From positions 29,001 to 93,000 of the forward strand of contig JAPQWV010001370.1 of the NCBI GenBank assembly GCA_027422505.1: DNA of 64,000 nucleotides, given 5' to 3'. Below, piece after piece: positions 20,882-32,430 of the stretch. The notes beneath the pieces are model-generated. The model did not search any database. It was not told where the DNA came from and saw only the letters and a program-made list of their open reading frames with translations. The translations under genes were made by a program, and so were the position numbers. Position 1 is the first letter of the stretch. Each line of letters opens with the position of its first letter. This DNA is from Craterostigma plantagineum (lineage: Eukaryota; Streptophyta; Magnoliopsida; Lamiales; Linderniaceae).

Positions 20882-23210
20882 TAAAAATTTCAACTATTGA
20901 ATTTTGCGATCGAGGATTTTTGCGTGTATTTAGGGATTTTCAAGTGCAGACATTAATTTTATTTAAGTGGGCTGATTGGATGTTTTCGATAGTTTGCAAT
21001 TTCTAAGCCCATTACTGTTTACGATCGAGAAACTTATGATCGACAATTTCCATTTGGTACCTTTTTTATTTTTGCTCAACGAATTCCGATCGAGAAATTT
21101 CATTTGGGTTCTAGTTTTTTCGATTGACAAATCGGAAGCAAATTACCATTTGGTCCCAAATCAATTTTCGCTCGAGAAACTATGATTGGAAGTTGCAAAA
21201 TTCCCCCAAATTTCTCGATAGTAAGTTTTTTTAAGTTTTCAGATTGACTCTAGTTTCAAGTACAAACCACATAATTGCTCCCCCTATGTATGAAAATATA
21301 TGTAAATAACTCCATGTAATTCAGAACGGTGACATCGGGCTCCATAGTCAAATTTTGTAGATCTGCAATACTTAAAGCAAAAATATCGAGAATATTAGAG
21401 TTAATTTTGGAAGCAATTTTTCTATTTAGGCGCCCCCTGAAAAGGTTTTAAGGAGAAATTGGTTAAATTCAAATTTATAAAACACGTCAATGATCAAAAT
21501 ATTTAACCAACTAAAATTTAAACCAATGCCGTGCACTCCAAGTCTTGAATAATTCGTGAAGTCCTCCTCATTGTTTCTGCAACACTTAGAGAAAGACCAT
21601 AAAAAATATTTGGAGCTTAAGGCATAAAATTTGTAAATGCTCCCCCACAAATAGTGTATCTCAATTGATTTATCAAACAAGCACATAAACCAATATGAGT
21701 AATGATTACCAAAAAACCGCGATTTATCAAGATTGGCCTAGATACATGGTCCCCTATACATTTAACTATAATTTCGCGCGTGGGTATGAGCGAAAACAAA
21801 TATTAGCATGTTTAACAATTCAGCTCAAATTGAAAGTAATACCGCATATCAGAATGTGCGAAATATAACAAAATATCGCTTTCAATCAATTCCGCATAGA
21901 TGCAAATTACAATTGCATATTAAAATGTGCGATTTATTTTTTATATGTATAATAATTTTGTTTAATTTTCCTATCATGAAAAAAATAAAAAATCCAAGGA
22001 AAATTGATTTATCTTGTTATTATTATATATTTTTATTGTATGAATACTTATATTAATGGGGTCAGATTATTTTGCTTCGCTCATTGCTCGTCAGCAAACT
22101 ATAGTCCAAAGTTCGAAGTATGATCCATTTCGACAACTCTCACTGGGTTCACTCTAGCTCTCATTATTTTTACGTTGGGATTATTATATTTATATCACTC
22201 AAGTCAATACAATCAATATTAAGTCAATTTACCTGTGATCGAGGCGCTTTCAATCATTTCACCAATACAAGAGACCGTCGATTTGGAATCAAATTTTTAA
22301 TTTGGCTCTGACTTACAAGGGAAGGAAAATTTTGGGAAAAATTTGAGCTTTTCGTCGTCTTCCATTTCTTCGTCATTCTCCGTATTTTGGCATTTTTCTC
22401 GTATCTTTTGTCATTCTCATCCTTTAATTTTTCCATATCAGACTACACTTGCTCAAGCTGAAGGGGAGATTATTTTGGCATATTTCTCGTATCTTTTGGA
22501 CTGCTTTTTGTGCCTTGAGCATTTCTCGTGTGCGTTTTCCACCTTCTTTTATCATCTCTTTCTTTGTCATATCTTTTTCTCCCCCTCCTTTTCTCGTTTG
22601 AACATCCCGCCGAAGATTTAGATTGTTGGTAGAAGGCTCAAGGGGTTTCAAATGAAGAAAATGTATCCGGAGAAAGCTCAAAATGGATGACTAAAGGCTA
22701 TGTTAAAGGATGAACATTTTATAGATAAGGCCAAGTGAGGAATTTCCTAAATGCCCTAATCATATTCCGAACGATCAAATGCAAGGTAAAAGCCCTAGAA
22801 TCACTAGTTAAGACAAGCAATTGATGTGTGACTCGCTCAAGATAAGTTCGTAGAAAGGAAATAGTAAGACGGCTAGAATCCTCACTTATGTGAAGTGGCT
22901 TCGTGTCTAGTGGAACAAGCTAATGACCTTTAGACACAAGAATGCGAATTAGACTGACAAAATTAAGCAATTAACCAGATGCATGTCAGGGAAATCTAGT
23001 CGTGACTTAGATCGAGCATCCTAAAGATATCGTCATTACCCTAATATTATAGGTATGTGTATAATATTTTTTAATTTTTATATTTCATTATTGTAGTATT
23101 ATTTATTTTTAATATCTAAATATCGCGCAAAATATAACATTTAAGAATGCAAAACACGTAGGATAGACCAAATGAACAGCACATAGGAGCACGTAGAGCA
23201 CATATTAAAG
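20882..23210 (-). other. Family D post-pol spacer (copy D3)
   Basis: This is the inverted homologue of 11760 to about 14100. It carries matching GGGGGAG-type tracts (complement at 21278, 21431 and 21639) and the AGGATGCT...CTAAGTCAC block (about 22990-23025). No gene is seen. Confidence 0.65.
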
Positions 23211-23903
23211 AAGATCAACATGCCTAATTTTTCGACAAGAAATTGGAATGTTTTTTCATCCAATGCTTTAGTGAAAATATCGGCTAGTTGGTACTCCCTG
23301 TTCACAAAAACATGTCAATAGTGCCTTTTTCTACATGATCTTTTATAAAGTGATATCGAATGTCTATGTGTTTCGTGCGTGAGTGGTGAACATGATTACA
23401 CATTATAGCAATGGCACTATAGCTATCACTGTAAATGGGTCTATTATTTAAATTGTACCCATAGTCACGAAGCTGAGTCCTCATCCACAGCATTTGAGAG
23501 CAACAGCTAGCCGTTGCGACGTATTCTGCTTCGGCCGTTGATGCTGACACGAAATTCTGCTTCATGGATTGACCAGCAGACCAGCTTTTCACCTAGAAAT
23601 TGAGCGCCACCGGAGGTGCTTTTCTTGTCCATTCGGCAACCTCCATAATCTGCGTCAGTATAGCCAATTAATTTGAAATTCGTGCCCTTAGGATACCACA
23701 ATCCTAGGGTGGAGGAGCCTTTGAGGTAGCGCAAGATCAGCTTGACCGCAAGCATGTGGGATTTTTAGGTCGGCTTGGAAACAGGCACAGAGGCAGGTGC
23801 CAAACATAATATCCGGCCGGCTGGAGGTGAGATAGAGAAGAGAGCCGATGATGCTGCGATAAAGTGTGATGTCGACAGCTTTTCCAATGGGATCGGCATC
23901 CAA
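23210..23903 (-). pseudogene. Copia D RNase H (copy D3)
   Basis: Minus-strand blocks: SRPDIMFGTCLCACFQADLK, YTDADYGGCRMDKKSTSGG, STAEAEYVATASC, IYSDSYSAIAI, KHIDIRYHFIKDHVEKG and, after a shift near 23310, LADIFTKALDEKTF. Several frame changes make it non-functional. Confidence 0.8.
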
Positions 23904-24041
23904 CTTGCAGCTGAGAGGCTTGCTCTGATCTTGATAGAACTTCTTCAGAATGTCCTTGATATATTTCGTCTGACTTATGAAGATGCCATCTTCGAGCCGC
24001 CTGACTTGGAGTCCTAAAAAAATTGCATCTCTCCCATGTGA

Positions 24042-24640
24042 CTAATTTAAAACTTGCTCTTCATTAAATCTCAGAACTCCTTGCAGAGCCGTGGATTTGT
24101 TGATCCGAAGATGATGTCGTCTACATAAACTTGAACGACCATTAGATCTTTGTCTTGCCATTTGATGAAGAGGGTCGTATCGATCGTTCCTCGGATGAAT
24201 CCAGACTTCATAGCAAGCACGTGGAGCTTGTTTCAGTCCGTAGAGAGCTTTGTCCAATCCGAATGTTCTTGATCAACAAAGTCTTCTGGCTGAGCGACCT
24301 AGACTTCCTCCTTTAACACACAGTTGAGGAAGGTGGTCTTAACATCCATTTGGTAGACTTTGAAGTCTTTATGGGCCGCATTAGCCAAGAAAAGGTGGAT
24401 GGCTTCAATCCGAGCAACAGGAGTATAAGTCTCATCGTAGTCAATACTTTCCATTTGGTTATATCCATTCGCAACCAGCCTTGCTTTATTCCGGATCACT
24501 TCCCCATCTTCACTCTTTTTGTTCTTAAAGACCCATTTCGTATAATTGTTTTCCCATGCGGACGGGGTATTAATGTCCACACTTGGAGACGCTAGAATTG
24601 GTTGATTTCGTCTTGCATTGCTATTACCCAATCTGGGTCT
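24042..24640 (-). pseudogene. pol: Copia D reverse transcriptase (copy D3)
   Basis: [69 protein letters not shown] and the active site YVDD (24116-24127) are readable on the minus strand in different frames. Confidence 0.85.
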
Positions 24641-25290
24641 TTAAGTGCGTCTGCTACCTTGGTTGGCTTACTTTTGCTTACGAAGCAACTAAAGAGACTG
24701 TGTTGATGTCTTGTCCGTACTCCACTCAAAGGGTCACCAATAATCTTATTAACCGGATGTGCTCGAGTCCACTTGTGCTCATGAGGCAGAGTTGAAGTAG
24801 ATGCATCAGACATTTGTGGAGCGAGATTTCCAATAATCCCATATTATTAATTAGATTGAGGTAGTTGTATTTCTGCACTTGAATTGAGCAATTAGGATGA
24901 TACTTCCTCAACAACCATGGTAGGTTCTTCAGTGTTCTGTGGTAGTTCTGAACGGGTGAGGTGGGGACATTTGAAGAGCTTGGTACATCGGCCTCGTTGA
25001 GTGAGGGATCCACCACAGGTGTAGCAGTGATGGTGTCTGGTCGAAATACGGGCTCAAAGAGAGAGTCCAAGTCCTCAAACTCAAGTCTCATAGCTTCTTC
25101 TGACGCTGAATCCTTGCCATCTTCTGTTGGTTTTGTGCCAACACACCAGTGAGAATGGGTTCTGAACTATCATATGCAGAAGCCATCTGGTTAGGCACGG
25201 TCCTGGACTAATGTGTCCAGAAGTCATCAGGTTGGGCACGGGTCCTGGACTGATGTGCCCGAAGCCATCTCTGCCACTTCGTGGAAAGTG
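24641..25290 (-). pseudogene. Copia D pol linker (copy D3)
   Basis: Minus-strand HEHKWTRAHPVNKIIGDPLS and MRLEFEDLDSLFEPVFRPDT match the linker of copies D1 and D4. Low-complexity and frameshifted. Confidence 0.6.
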
Positions 25291-25313
25291 ATATTGTAGA
25301 TTTCTTTGATAGT

Positions 25314-25917
25314 TCAGTTGGACTTGATGTATACCCAGTACACCTTTGAAGTTGAAGAATACCCGACCAATGTGGCTTCGAATGCTTTAGGGTCGAACTT
25401 AGCTCGTTGTTCTCTGTCGTTCGCCACAAAGCACTTGCACCCGAAGACCTTGAAGAAAGAAATGTTGCATATTCGCTTGTTAATGATCTCGTACGGAGTC
25501 TTATCGAAGCGCTTGTGAACCACCGTCCCGTTCTGAATGAAACATGCGGTATTTACTGCTTCAGCCCAAAGGAAGTGTGGGAGGCCGGAATGAGTTAACA
25601 TTGTACGTTCGGCTTCCACTGGAGTTCTTCCTTTCAATGACCCCGTTTTGTTGAGGCATCGTGGCGGCTGAGAATTGTTGACTAATCCCAAGTTTCTGAT
25701 AAAAGTCACTGAGGTACTTGTTTTTGAACTCGGTGCTGTTGTCCGTTCGGATGACTTGGATAGTTGCTGCAGTCAATTTTGAGTCGAATTCACGAAATTG
25801 ATGATCAAGTCCCTAGTCTCATCTTTAGTTCGAAGGAACTTCGTCCATGTGTAGCGAGAGAAATCATCAACGATAACCAGCATGTACTTGCGTCGATTGA
25901 TACTCTGTGTCTGCATG
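25314..25917 (-). pseudogene. Copia D integrase (copy D3)
   Basis: SINRRKYMLVIVDDFSRYTW, VIRTDNSTEFKNKYLSDFYQ (second Asp), QQNGVIERKN (Glu), SGLPHFLWAEAVNTACFIQN and VFGCKCFVANDREQR occur on the minus strand with a frameshift near 25770. The frame is cut at the junction just before the first catalytic Asp block. Confidence 0.8.
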
Positions 25918-26760
25918 CTAAGAATATTGTTTCTATTCCCATTTTGAGCGGAAACAGTTACGAGTTCCATTATAGTAATAATATATGCAATATTTATTTT
26001 GGAAATAGTTGCATCGGAAGCGCAAGTTTACTGAATGGATTTGTCGAAGATAAAACAAAAACTGTGAATACAATCACCAACAACCGAAAACCGGAGTCGA
26101 ACTCGAGACAGCTGTGGCATCTTCAACTCAGTCACGCTGTAGAACAGAAGATTCTTGAGTTGAAGATAAACAGCATTATAAAGCCGTTTGGGTCTGATCC
26201 CTATCCGACTTGCGAATCTTGTATCCTTGGAAAGACGACCCAATCGCCCTTCACAGGGACTTTCACGACAGCTGCAGAACTTCTCAGTTTGATCCACACG
26301 GATGTTTGCAGACTGTTCAGGGTAGCGGCTCGCGGTAACATCCATTATTTTGTTACCTTTACTGATGATCACTCTGGCTTCGGCAAGGTGTATCTCATGA
26401 GCACAATCTGATACTTTTGTATGGTTCAATAAGTACAAGGCTTTGGTGGAAATCAGACTTGAAAGAGCATTAAAGACGTAGATTAGATCGAGGCGGCGAG
26501 TACATGAGCCTCGAGTTTGACGAGTTCTTGGAAGGGAACGGGACCATTGCACATATGTCACCGCCCGAAACACCGCATCTGAACGGTTTGTCCGAACATA
26601 GAAATCGAACTCTGTTGGATAAGGTTCGATCTATGGTGAGCTATACAGACCTGCCCATATGGTTGTGTGGTCATGCCCTCTTGACAGCGGCACACATTCT
26701 GAATAGATGTCCTATAAAATCTGTCGATCGTATTCCATATCAAATATGAACAGAAACGAA
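25918..26760 (+). pseudogene. Copia A pre-integrase and integrase
   Basis: KNIVSIPILSGNSYEFHYSN, the LWHLQLSHAVEQKILE pre-integrase motif, CESCILGKTTQSPFTGTF, IHTDVCRLFRVAARGN, VTFTDDHSGFGKVYLM, then in another frame MSLEFDEFLEGNGTI and PLNG-like HLNGLSEHRNRTLLDKV (Glu). Frames break near 26410 and 26755. Confidence 0.8.
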
Positions 26761-27819
26761 AATCGAGTTTGAAACACATTAGGAATTTGGGGTTGCCCTG
26801 CATTCGTGAAAAAGTTCAGACAGATAAATTGGAGTTGAAGACTGTGAAAGGATGTTTTGTCGGGTATCCTGAGGATTCCATGGGGTACCATTTTACTTCC
26901 ACGACGATCAGAGAATCGTTATAGCCCAGGCTCACTTTCTCGAAGAAGATAGCTCGAGAAGGTGGAGTATGTCGTGAAGCAACTCTTGGAGAGTCATCAG
27001 AAAGTTTTCACACTCCAGTGTCGATGACATCAGAGCAGTCCGAGACGCAACCTGAGTTGCGTAAGTCGGGTAGACTATCTCGCCAGCCTCAGAGATACGG
27101 GATGGTCCACATCGAGCACTAGTAGACCTCCCGGATGGTTTTAGACCAATTGGGTGTAAATGGATCTACAAAAGAAAGATTGGATCTGACGGATTGGTTG
27201 ACATAAACAAAGCAAGGCTTGTGGTGAAAAGTCAGAAAGAGGGCATAGACATGAGGAGACGTTTTCGCCTGTCGCTAAGATGAAGTCCATTCGAACCTTG
27301 CTTGCGATAGCTGCGCATTGAGACCTGGCAGATTGATGTGAAAACTGCATTCCCAAATGGATACGATACCTCAAGGAAGAAATATATGTGGAGCAGCCCA
27401 AGGGTTTTACATCACAAGGAGATGCTCATAAGGTGTGCAAACTGAACAAGTCCATTTATGGACTTAACCAAGCCTCCAGAAGCTGGGATCTCCAGTTCGA
27501 TGAAGTGGTCAAGGGCCACTGATTCTTGAAGAACGAAGACGAACCTTGCGTCTACAAGAAAATCAGTGGGAGCAAAATATCTTTCCTCGTATTGTACATG
27601 GACGACATCTTTTTGATAGGAAATGATATTAGAATTGTCTCGACGATGATAGCGTGGCTTTCGACTGAATTCTCCATGAAAGACTTGGGAGAAGCTACCT
27701 ACATCTTTAAGTATTCGCCTTTATAGAGATGGAGAGAATCGTATGTTAAGACTCTCCCATGCCCTTTACTTAGAGAAGGTCCTGAAGCGATATGATATGG
27801 ACAACTAAGAAAGGGTTCT
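26761..27819 (+). pseudogene. pol: Copia A linker and reverse transcriptase
   Basis: IGCKWIYKRKIGSDG, VEQPKGFTSQGDAHKVCKLN and KNEDEPCVYKKISGSKISFL are readable; the polymerase site is YMDD (27595-27606). A deletion joins the IEH of the linker directly to VDLPDGFRPIG (27118-27135). The frame is cut at 27819. Confidence 0.75.
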
Positions 27820-29551
27820 TGTAATAGTGAAATTAATACGGGATTACTTTTGTAATGTTCGAAAATTAACGAAGCCAATTTTCGGACAGAACGGATTTTT
27901 CGGCCGAACACAATAATCGGGCCGAGAGCTAAATAGGAAAATATGCACCGAAATAAGGACTAGGAATACATGAAGAAAATCCCAAGGGAATAAAATGGGC
28001 CCAAGTTACTTAGATGGCCGAATTTAAATGGCCCAAATACGTAACTTGAGATAAGCATGGAATTCCTCAATATATAGGGTAAAATACGTTGGAGCCCTAT
28101 TATCTCCTTGTAGAACGTGTGGTAACTAATTATTTACAATAGCTAAGGAGAAACAAAACGTTGGAAACAAAGGCAAAGAAGAAAACAAACAAGAGGAGAA
28201 ATAAGAAAGTCTTGGCAGAATTTCAATTTCAAACTTTGGTGAGTTTCCTATTTATAACTTATAAAATTAGCTCATGAGTTTAGTGCTTTATGGGGCTGCG
28301 TAAAGGAGTTGAAGTTTAGACAGGTGACTAACGAAACACAAGGTGCAGTGAAGGAAATTCGGCCAAATTGATTTGCAACGAACACGGACTGATTTTTCAA
28401 ACTAGGAAGTTATTCTGAACAAAGTTTGGAGGAGAGGTAGGTGGTTTTTAACCCCTACAAACATTTTTAAGCCGTATTAAATTCCTAAAGATGCTTAGAA
28501 TTCGATTGAAAGGTCATTCGAATTCAAAGAGACATATTTTATGATTTTTGGGAATTTTCAAGCATCTTCTTGACGTGTTGTGTATTTGAGCTCAATCTAT
28601 GAGTTCTATGATCTGGTATGTGTTTATATTAATCTGGAATGTGTTCGTGAAGGAGGTTTTAACAATAAGATTGAAGGAATCGATCGAGTTTGATTCGGGC
28701 GATCTAGCTATCTGTCGATGTTACGATTGCGGGTCGATTGAATTCGCGAGTTAAGGATTAGAGAATTTCGAGCGATTTTAAATTTTGCGGGCTGCAGTTT
28801 ATTTCGCGAATCGGGTGAGAGAGGAAATTTTAATTAATAGGAGAATCGCCCGAATTGCTGTTTCGGGTCGTGAAACTTTGTCGCGGGCCAAAAGGGTTTT
28901 CGCACTGAAGTGAGTAAGGATTTTGCGGGCCATAATTCGGATTTCGCGGGCTGACGCAGTTCGCAAACTGTGAGAGAGATCGCGAGCCGACTTTAAGTTC
29001 TTGCGGGCCGACTCACTTTCGCGAGGTGATTCCAGTGAGTGGCGTCGGGCTTCGCGCGGGCTTCTACCAGGTTTTTGCAGGCGTGATCGAACGATTTGCA
29101 AATTTCAGCGAAAACTTCGCGAATTGGAACCTGTACCCTAAGTTTAGCGGGTTGACCAATTTAAATCGGGCGATTCGCGAATTATCGCGAGTGATTTGGC
29201 GAAGTCGGGCATTGACTCGAACGTTTCGCGGGTTGACCAGCTTTGAAAACGTGGGATCAGGCGAAATTAGATTTGGTCTTTGACCAGAGTTGACCAGCGA
29301 ATTTAATTTTGAGCTTTTGGCCTATTTCAGGCCCAATGTTTTTTAATAAAATTATTTTTGGCTCAAATTAATTTTAAATTAGAATATCTTTATACTTTGA
29401 CTATTATTTTCGAGTCAACCCATTATAAATATTATTTTTTATTTTAAAACGTCCGGCTTATTTGATATTTTACGAGTTATGTGATTTGGAGTTTCGAGAC
29501 ATATTACGTGATATATGTGATTGTATCTATGTGCATTTCACGACATGCACG
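27820..29551. mobile_element. Unclassified insertion, possible solo LTR
   Basis: The segment begins TGTAATAGTGAAATTAATAC and could end CGACA (29545) or ATGCA (29549), TG...CA ends like an LTR. No ORF, primer site or polypurine tract is visible. It contains many spaced GCGGGC/TTCGCG motifs (about 28700-29260). No target duplication is present and about 150 bp of host pol are missing at the site, so it arrived with or was followed by a deletion. A gypsy solo LTR is my best guess. Confidence 0.45.
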
Positions 29552-30163
29552 GGTGAGCGTAGTCAGTCGGTTTCAGGCTAACCCTGGTAAGGAACATTGG
29601 ACAACAATCAAGACTATGCTCAAGTACCTCAGACGAACTAAGGATATGATGCTGGTCTATGGTAATGGTGAATTGGAAGTGGAAGGGTATACATATTCGG
29701 ATTTCTAGTCTGACGTGGACGACCGAAAATCAACTTCAGGAGTCGTCTTTATGCTCAATGGTGGAGCACTGTCCTGGAAAAGTTCCAAACAGATCACTAC
29801 TACAGTTCCTCCTGCGAAGCAGAGTATATAGCGGCCTCAGAGGCAGCCAAGGAAGGTGTTTGGATGAGAAAATTCTTGGAAGAACTTGGTGTCATTTCTA
29901 TAGCAGATAGGACATTGCCATTGTGGTGTGACAATACCAGCGCTATTGCTCAGGCAAAAGAAGTAAGATCTCACAGTAGGTCCAAACATATTGAAAGAAG
30001 GTACCACGTGTTACGTGGATTCGTTCAGAATGGCTACATAGCCGTGCAGAGGATTGCGACCGCGGAAAACATGGCCGACCCATTCACCAAGCCTCTATGA
30101 CGGGCAGTGCTGGCTAGACGTCTCGAAAAGATGGGTATTAGATACTACAGCGCATGGCATTGA
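29552..30163 (+). pseudogene. Copia A RNase H
   Basis: VSRFQANPGKEHWTTIKTML, LKYLRRTKDMMLVYGNGELE, then in a second frame CEAEYIAASEAAKEG-type sequence, MRKFLEELGVISIADRTLPL, WCDNTSAIAQAKE (Asp) and HIERRYHVLRGFVQNGYIAV. The pol end (stop near 30161) is followed by the polypurine tract. At least three frame changes are present. Confidence 0.8.
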
Positions 30164-30166
30164 GTG

Positions 30167-30463
30167 CAAGTGGGAGATTGTCAGGAATATGTCCTTGAAT
30201 GCTATACGAGGATTAGATTGTATAGGGCATTAGCTTATCTACCATTTGACTTCTTATGTTATAAGATATTTTCGTGTGTTTATTGAAAGGCATTGTTCGT
30301 TTATTGGATATATGAGTTCTTTACATAACATCTGGTAAAGCAATAAACGAACAAATCCAATGTGTCGAGTTGAGTCAATATTCTCGATGGGCACAAGAGA
30401 GGAAGGCACCACTCAGACCGCCAAGTACGGATTCACAGTCTCATAAGTAATCGAGGCAAGTGA
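30167..30463 (+). repeat. Polypurine tract and 3' LTR fragment of copia A
   Basis: CAAGTGGGAGAT precedes TGTCAGGAATATG at 30179. The first 230 bp match the LTR at 50677, then about 390 bp are skipped and a short AGACCGC...TTACAGTCTC-like part resumes before the sequence diverges near 30463. Confidence 0.7.
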
Positions 30464-30574
30464 CCCTAAAGTATTTGTTTACGGCAATATCAGTTGTCAC
30501 ATGTTGATAAGGCAACCCTACTTTGTGAGCATTACAACATTTACGGTCACCCTAAAGTATTTGTTTCAAGATAT
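30464..30574. other. Junction sequence with direct repeat
   Basis: ACCCTAAAGTATTTGTTT occurs at about 30463-30480 and again at 30549-30566. The stretch joins family A LTR to the next copia remnant; no gene is seen. Confidence 0.4.
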
Positions 30575-32045
30575 ATGGCTATCCCAAGAGTTATAATAGA
30601 GGAGGTAGAAGAGGTGGAAGACGAGGGGTGGACGACTTAATACACAAGCTGCAGGAAGAGAGCCTAAAGAAAATGCTTCAGCAAGCACTAGACATGACGT
30701 TCAACAGCACATTGTAGATCAAGGCTCACAACAGTCGACGAGAGTCCAACCACCTCAGCTGGCACCGCAACGAATAAACAGATCATCTCTTTGATTAGAG
30801 AAAAGGCTATTGATTCAGTTTCCAACCCTGCAATGGCAGCCACTGGCAAGTCAGGTAATCTGACAGGTATATTCTCTAATGTCCCGATTATGTGATACGC
30901 GACATGATGAAAGGATTATTGATACATGTGCTAATCAACATGTGTTCCTAATGTGTTGTCATATGTGAATGGTTCTTTTAATGTCATTTTAGGAACATCA
31001 GTTAAGTTGCCCAATAGTGTTGAGGTTACACATAGTGGTTCTGTTAAAGTAGGATCATATTTATTGTTGAAAAATATCTTATATGTACTTAATTGTAAGC
31101 ACAATTTAATGTCTGTTTCGAAGCTAACAAGTGACTGCAATGTCTTGCCTCCTTGTATCCTCATTTTCGTTTAATTTAGGAAACGTGGAGTGGCAAGATA
31201 AAGAGGTTGGTAGAACTAAAAATGTTACATTGTGTTTTGTTGTCTACAACCAATGTTATGAGCGATTTCTGTTTTTAGCCATTATCAGTGTAATAGTTGA
31301 AGGAAATTTGCATAATATATAGGACAAAATTATCACCGAAAATTATAATGGTATGATTTTTTATACGAACAAATACTTTAGCAGCAAGTTTCATATGAAA
31401 GATTTAGGGGAATTGAGGTATTTCTCAGGGATTTAGATTATATGATCAAAGAATGGCATATGTCTTAACCAAATATATTCTTGAACTCCTTGACCAAACA
31501 TGTATGAGAGAAAGTAAGCCACTTGGAACACCATTGGAGTAGATATCTCAGGCTAACCGAAGCAGATTCAGACTTGTCGGCTGCAAATATCACCATGTAT
31601 CGAAGGGATGTCGATCGGGCAGACTGCCCATTAGCTCGTAAGTCTTTGACAGGATACGTTGTTTCTTGGGAAATTCCCTCATATCATGGAAAACTAAGAA
31701 GCAAAGCACGGTGTCGAGGAGTACTGCTGAATCTGAGTATACAGCCCTTGCAATGACCATCGCAGAATAATATGGCTACTCAGAATTCTACAAGATGTGA
31801 GATAAAGCATGCATAACCACTTAAAGTGTTCACAGACAGCAAGTCGGTGATTCAAATCGCAACGAACCTCGTGTTCCACGAAATGACAAAACACGTTGAG
31901 GTAGATTGTCATTTCGTGCGAGACAAGATTCAAGGAGTTACCAAGACATCTATATTCCGTCAAGCAGACAACCGATCGATTTGCTTACTAAACCTCTGGG
32001 AAAATTTCAGTTCGACTTGCTATTATCCAAGTTTAATGTTTTTTA
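30575..32045 (+). pseudogene. Third Ty1-copia family, heavily decayed gag-pol
   Basis: Scattered blocks in copia order: an Arg/Gly-rich gag tail (YNRGGRRGGRRG), ATGKSGNLTGIFSN, a protease-to-pre-integrase piece (NSVEVTHSGSVKVGSYLLLK, LMSVSKLTSD), FHMKDLGELRYFSGI from the end of reverse transcriptase, and RNase H pieces ([13 protein letters not shown], [20 protein letters not shown] and [13 protein letters not shown]). Most of integrase and reverse transcriptase are deleted. The sequence differs from families A and D and resembles the Ale/Retrofit type. Confidence 0.65.
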
Positions 32046-32051
32046 TTTATA

Positions 32052-32430
32052 CACTAGTAGAAAATGAGTTAAGGCTACGGCACCATAGGCGACGGTTCCG
32101 CCGAAACCACCGCCCATAATGTATGCGGGGGCATTTTGGTATTTTATAAACTTTTGGGTGGTTTTGGGCGACGGTTGCTTTGTAAAACCCGTCGCCCAAG
32201 CTATTAATTGTTTTCGGCGATAGTTGTTATTCAACAAACCGTCGCCTATTTGTTTAAATTTAATCGAAAAAGAAAGTGATATATGTGCGACGGTTGTGGT
32301 ATTTTCAATAACACCCATCGCCCATGGTTGTTTTTTTTAAAAAAATAAAATTATATTCTATTGGCGACGGTTATGTGCATTGGGGCTTACGACCGTCGCC
32401 CATGGTTGTTTTAAAACCCTCATCCTCTTC
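32052..32430. mobile_element. CACTA (En/Spm) transposon terminus
   Basis: The end CACTAGTAGAAAATGAG is followed within 350 bp by about nine subterminal copies of GGCGACGGTT or its complement AACCGTCGCC (about 32088, 32168, 32189, 32215, 32240, 32288, 32322, 32364 and 32389). This arrangement is typical of CACTA ends, where transposon proteins bind subterminal repeats. No opposite CACTA end or transposase is found, so the element is truncated. Confidence 0.75.

Larger units (their letters stand above)
20882..25917 (-). mobile_element. Ty1-copia family D, integrase to spacer (copy D3, inverted)
   Basis: Minus-strand order is integrase core, linker, reverse transcriptase, RNase H, then the post-pol spacer up to 20882, where the LTR of copy D2 interrupts. 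Gag, protease, the extra ORF and both LTRs are missing. At 25917 it joins plus-strand family A head to head. Confidence 0.8.
25918..30463 (+). mobile_element. Ty1-copia family A fragment, interrupted
   Basis: Plus-strand family A from pre-integrase to RNase H, polypurine tract and a piece of 3' LTR. A 1.7-kb foreign segment (27820-29551) replaces about 150 bp of pol. Compared with the fuller copy at 50677-58455, about 160 bp are also missing near 27120. It is the outward-pointing counterpart of 7421-9276. Confidence 0.8.
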
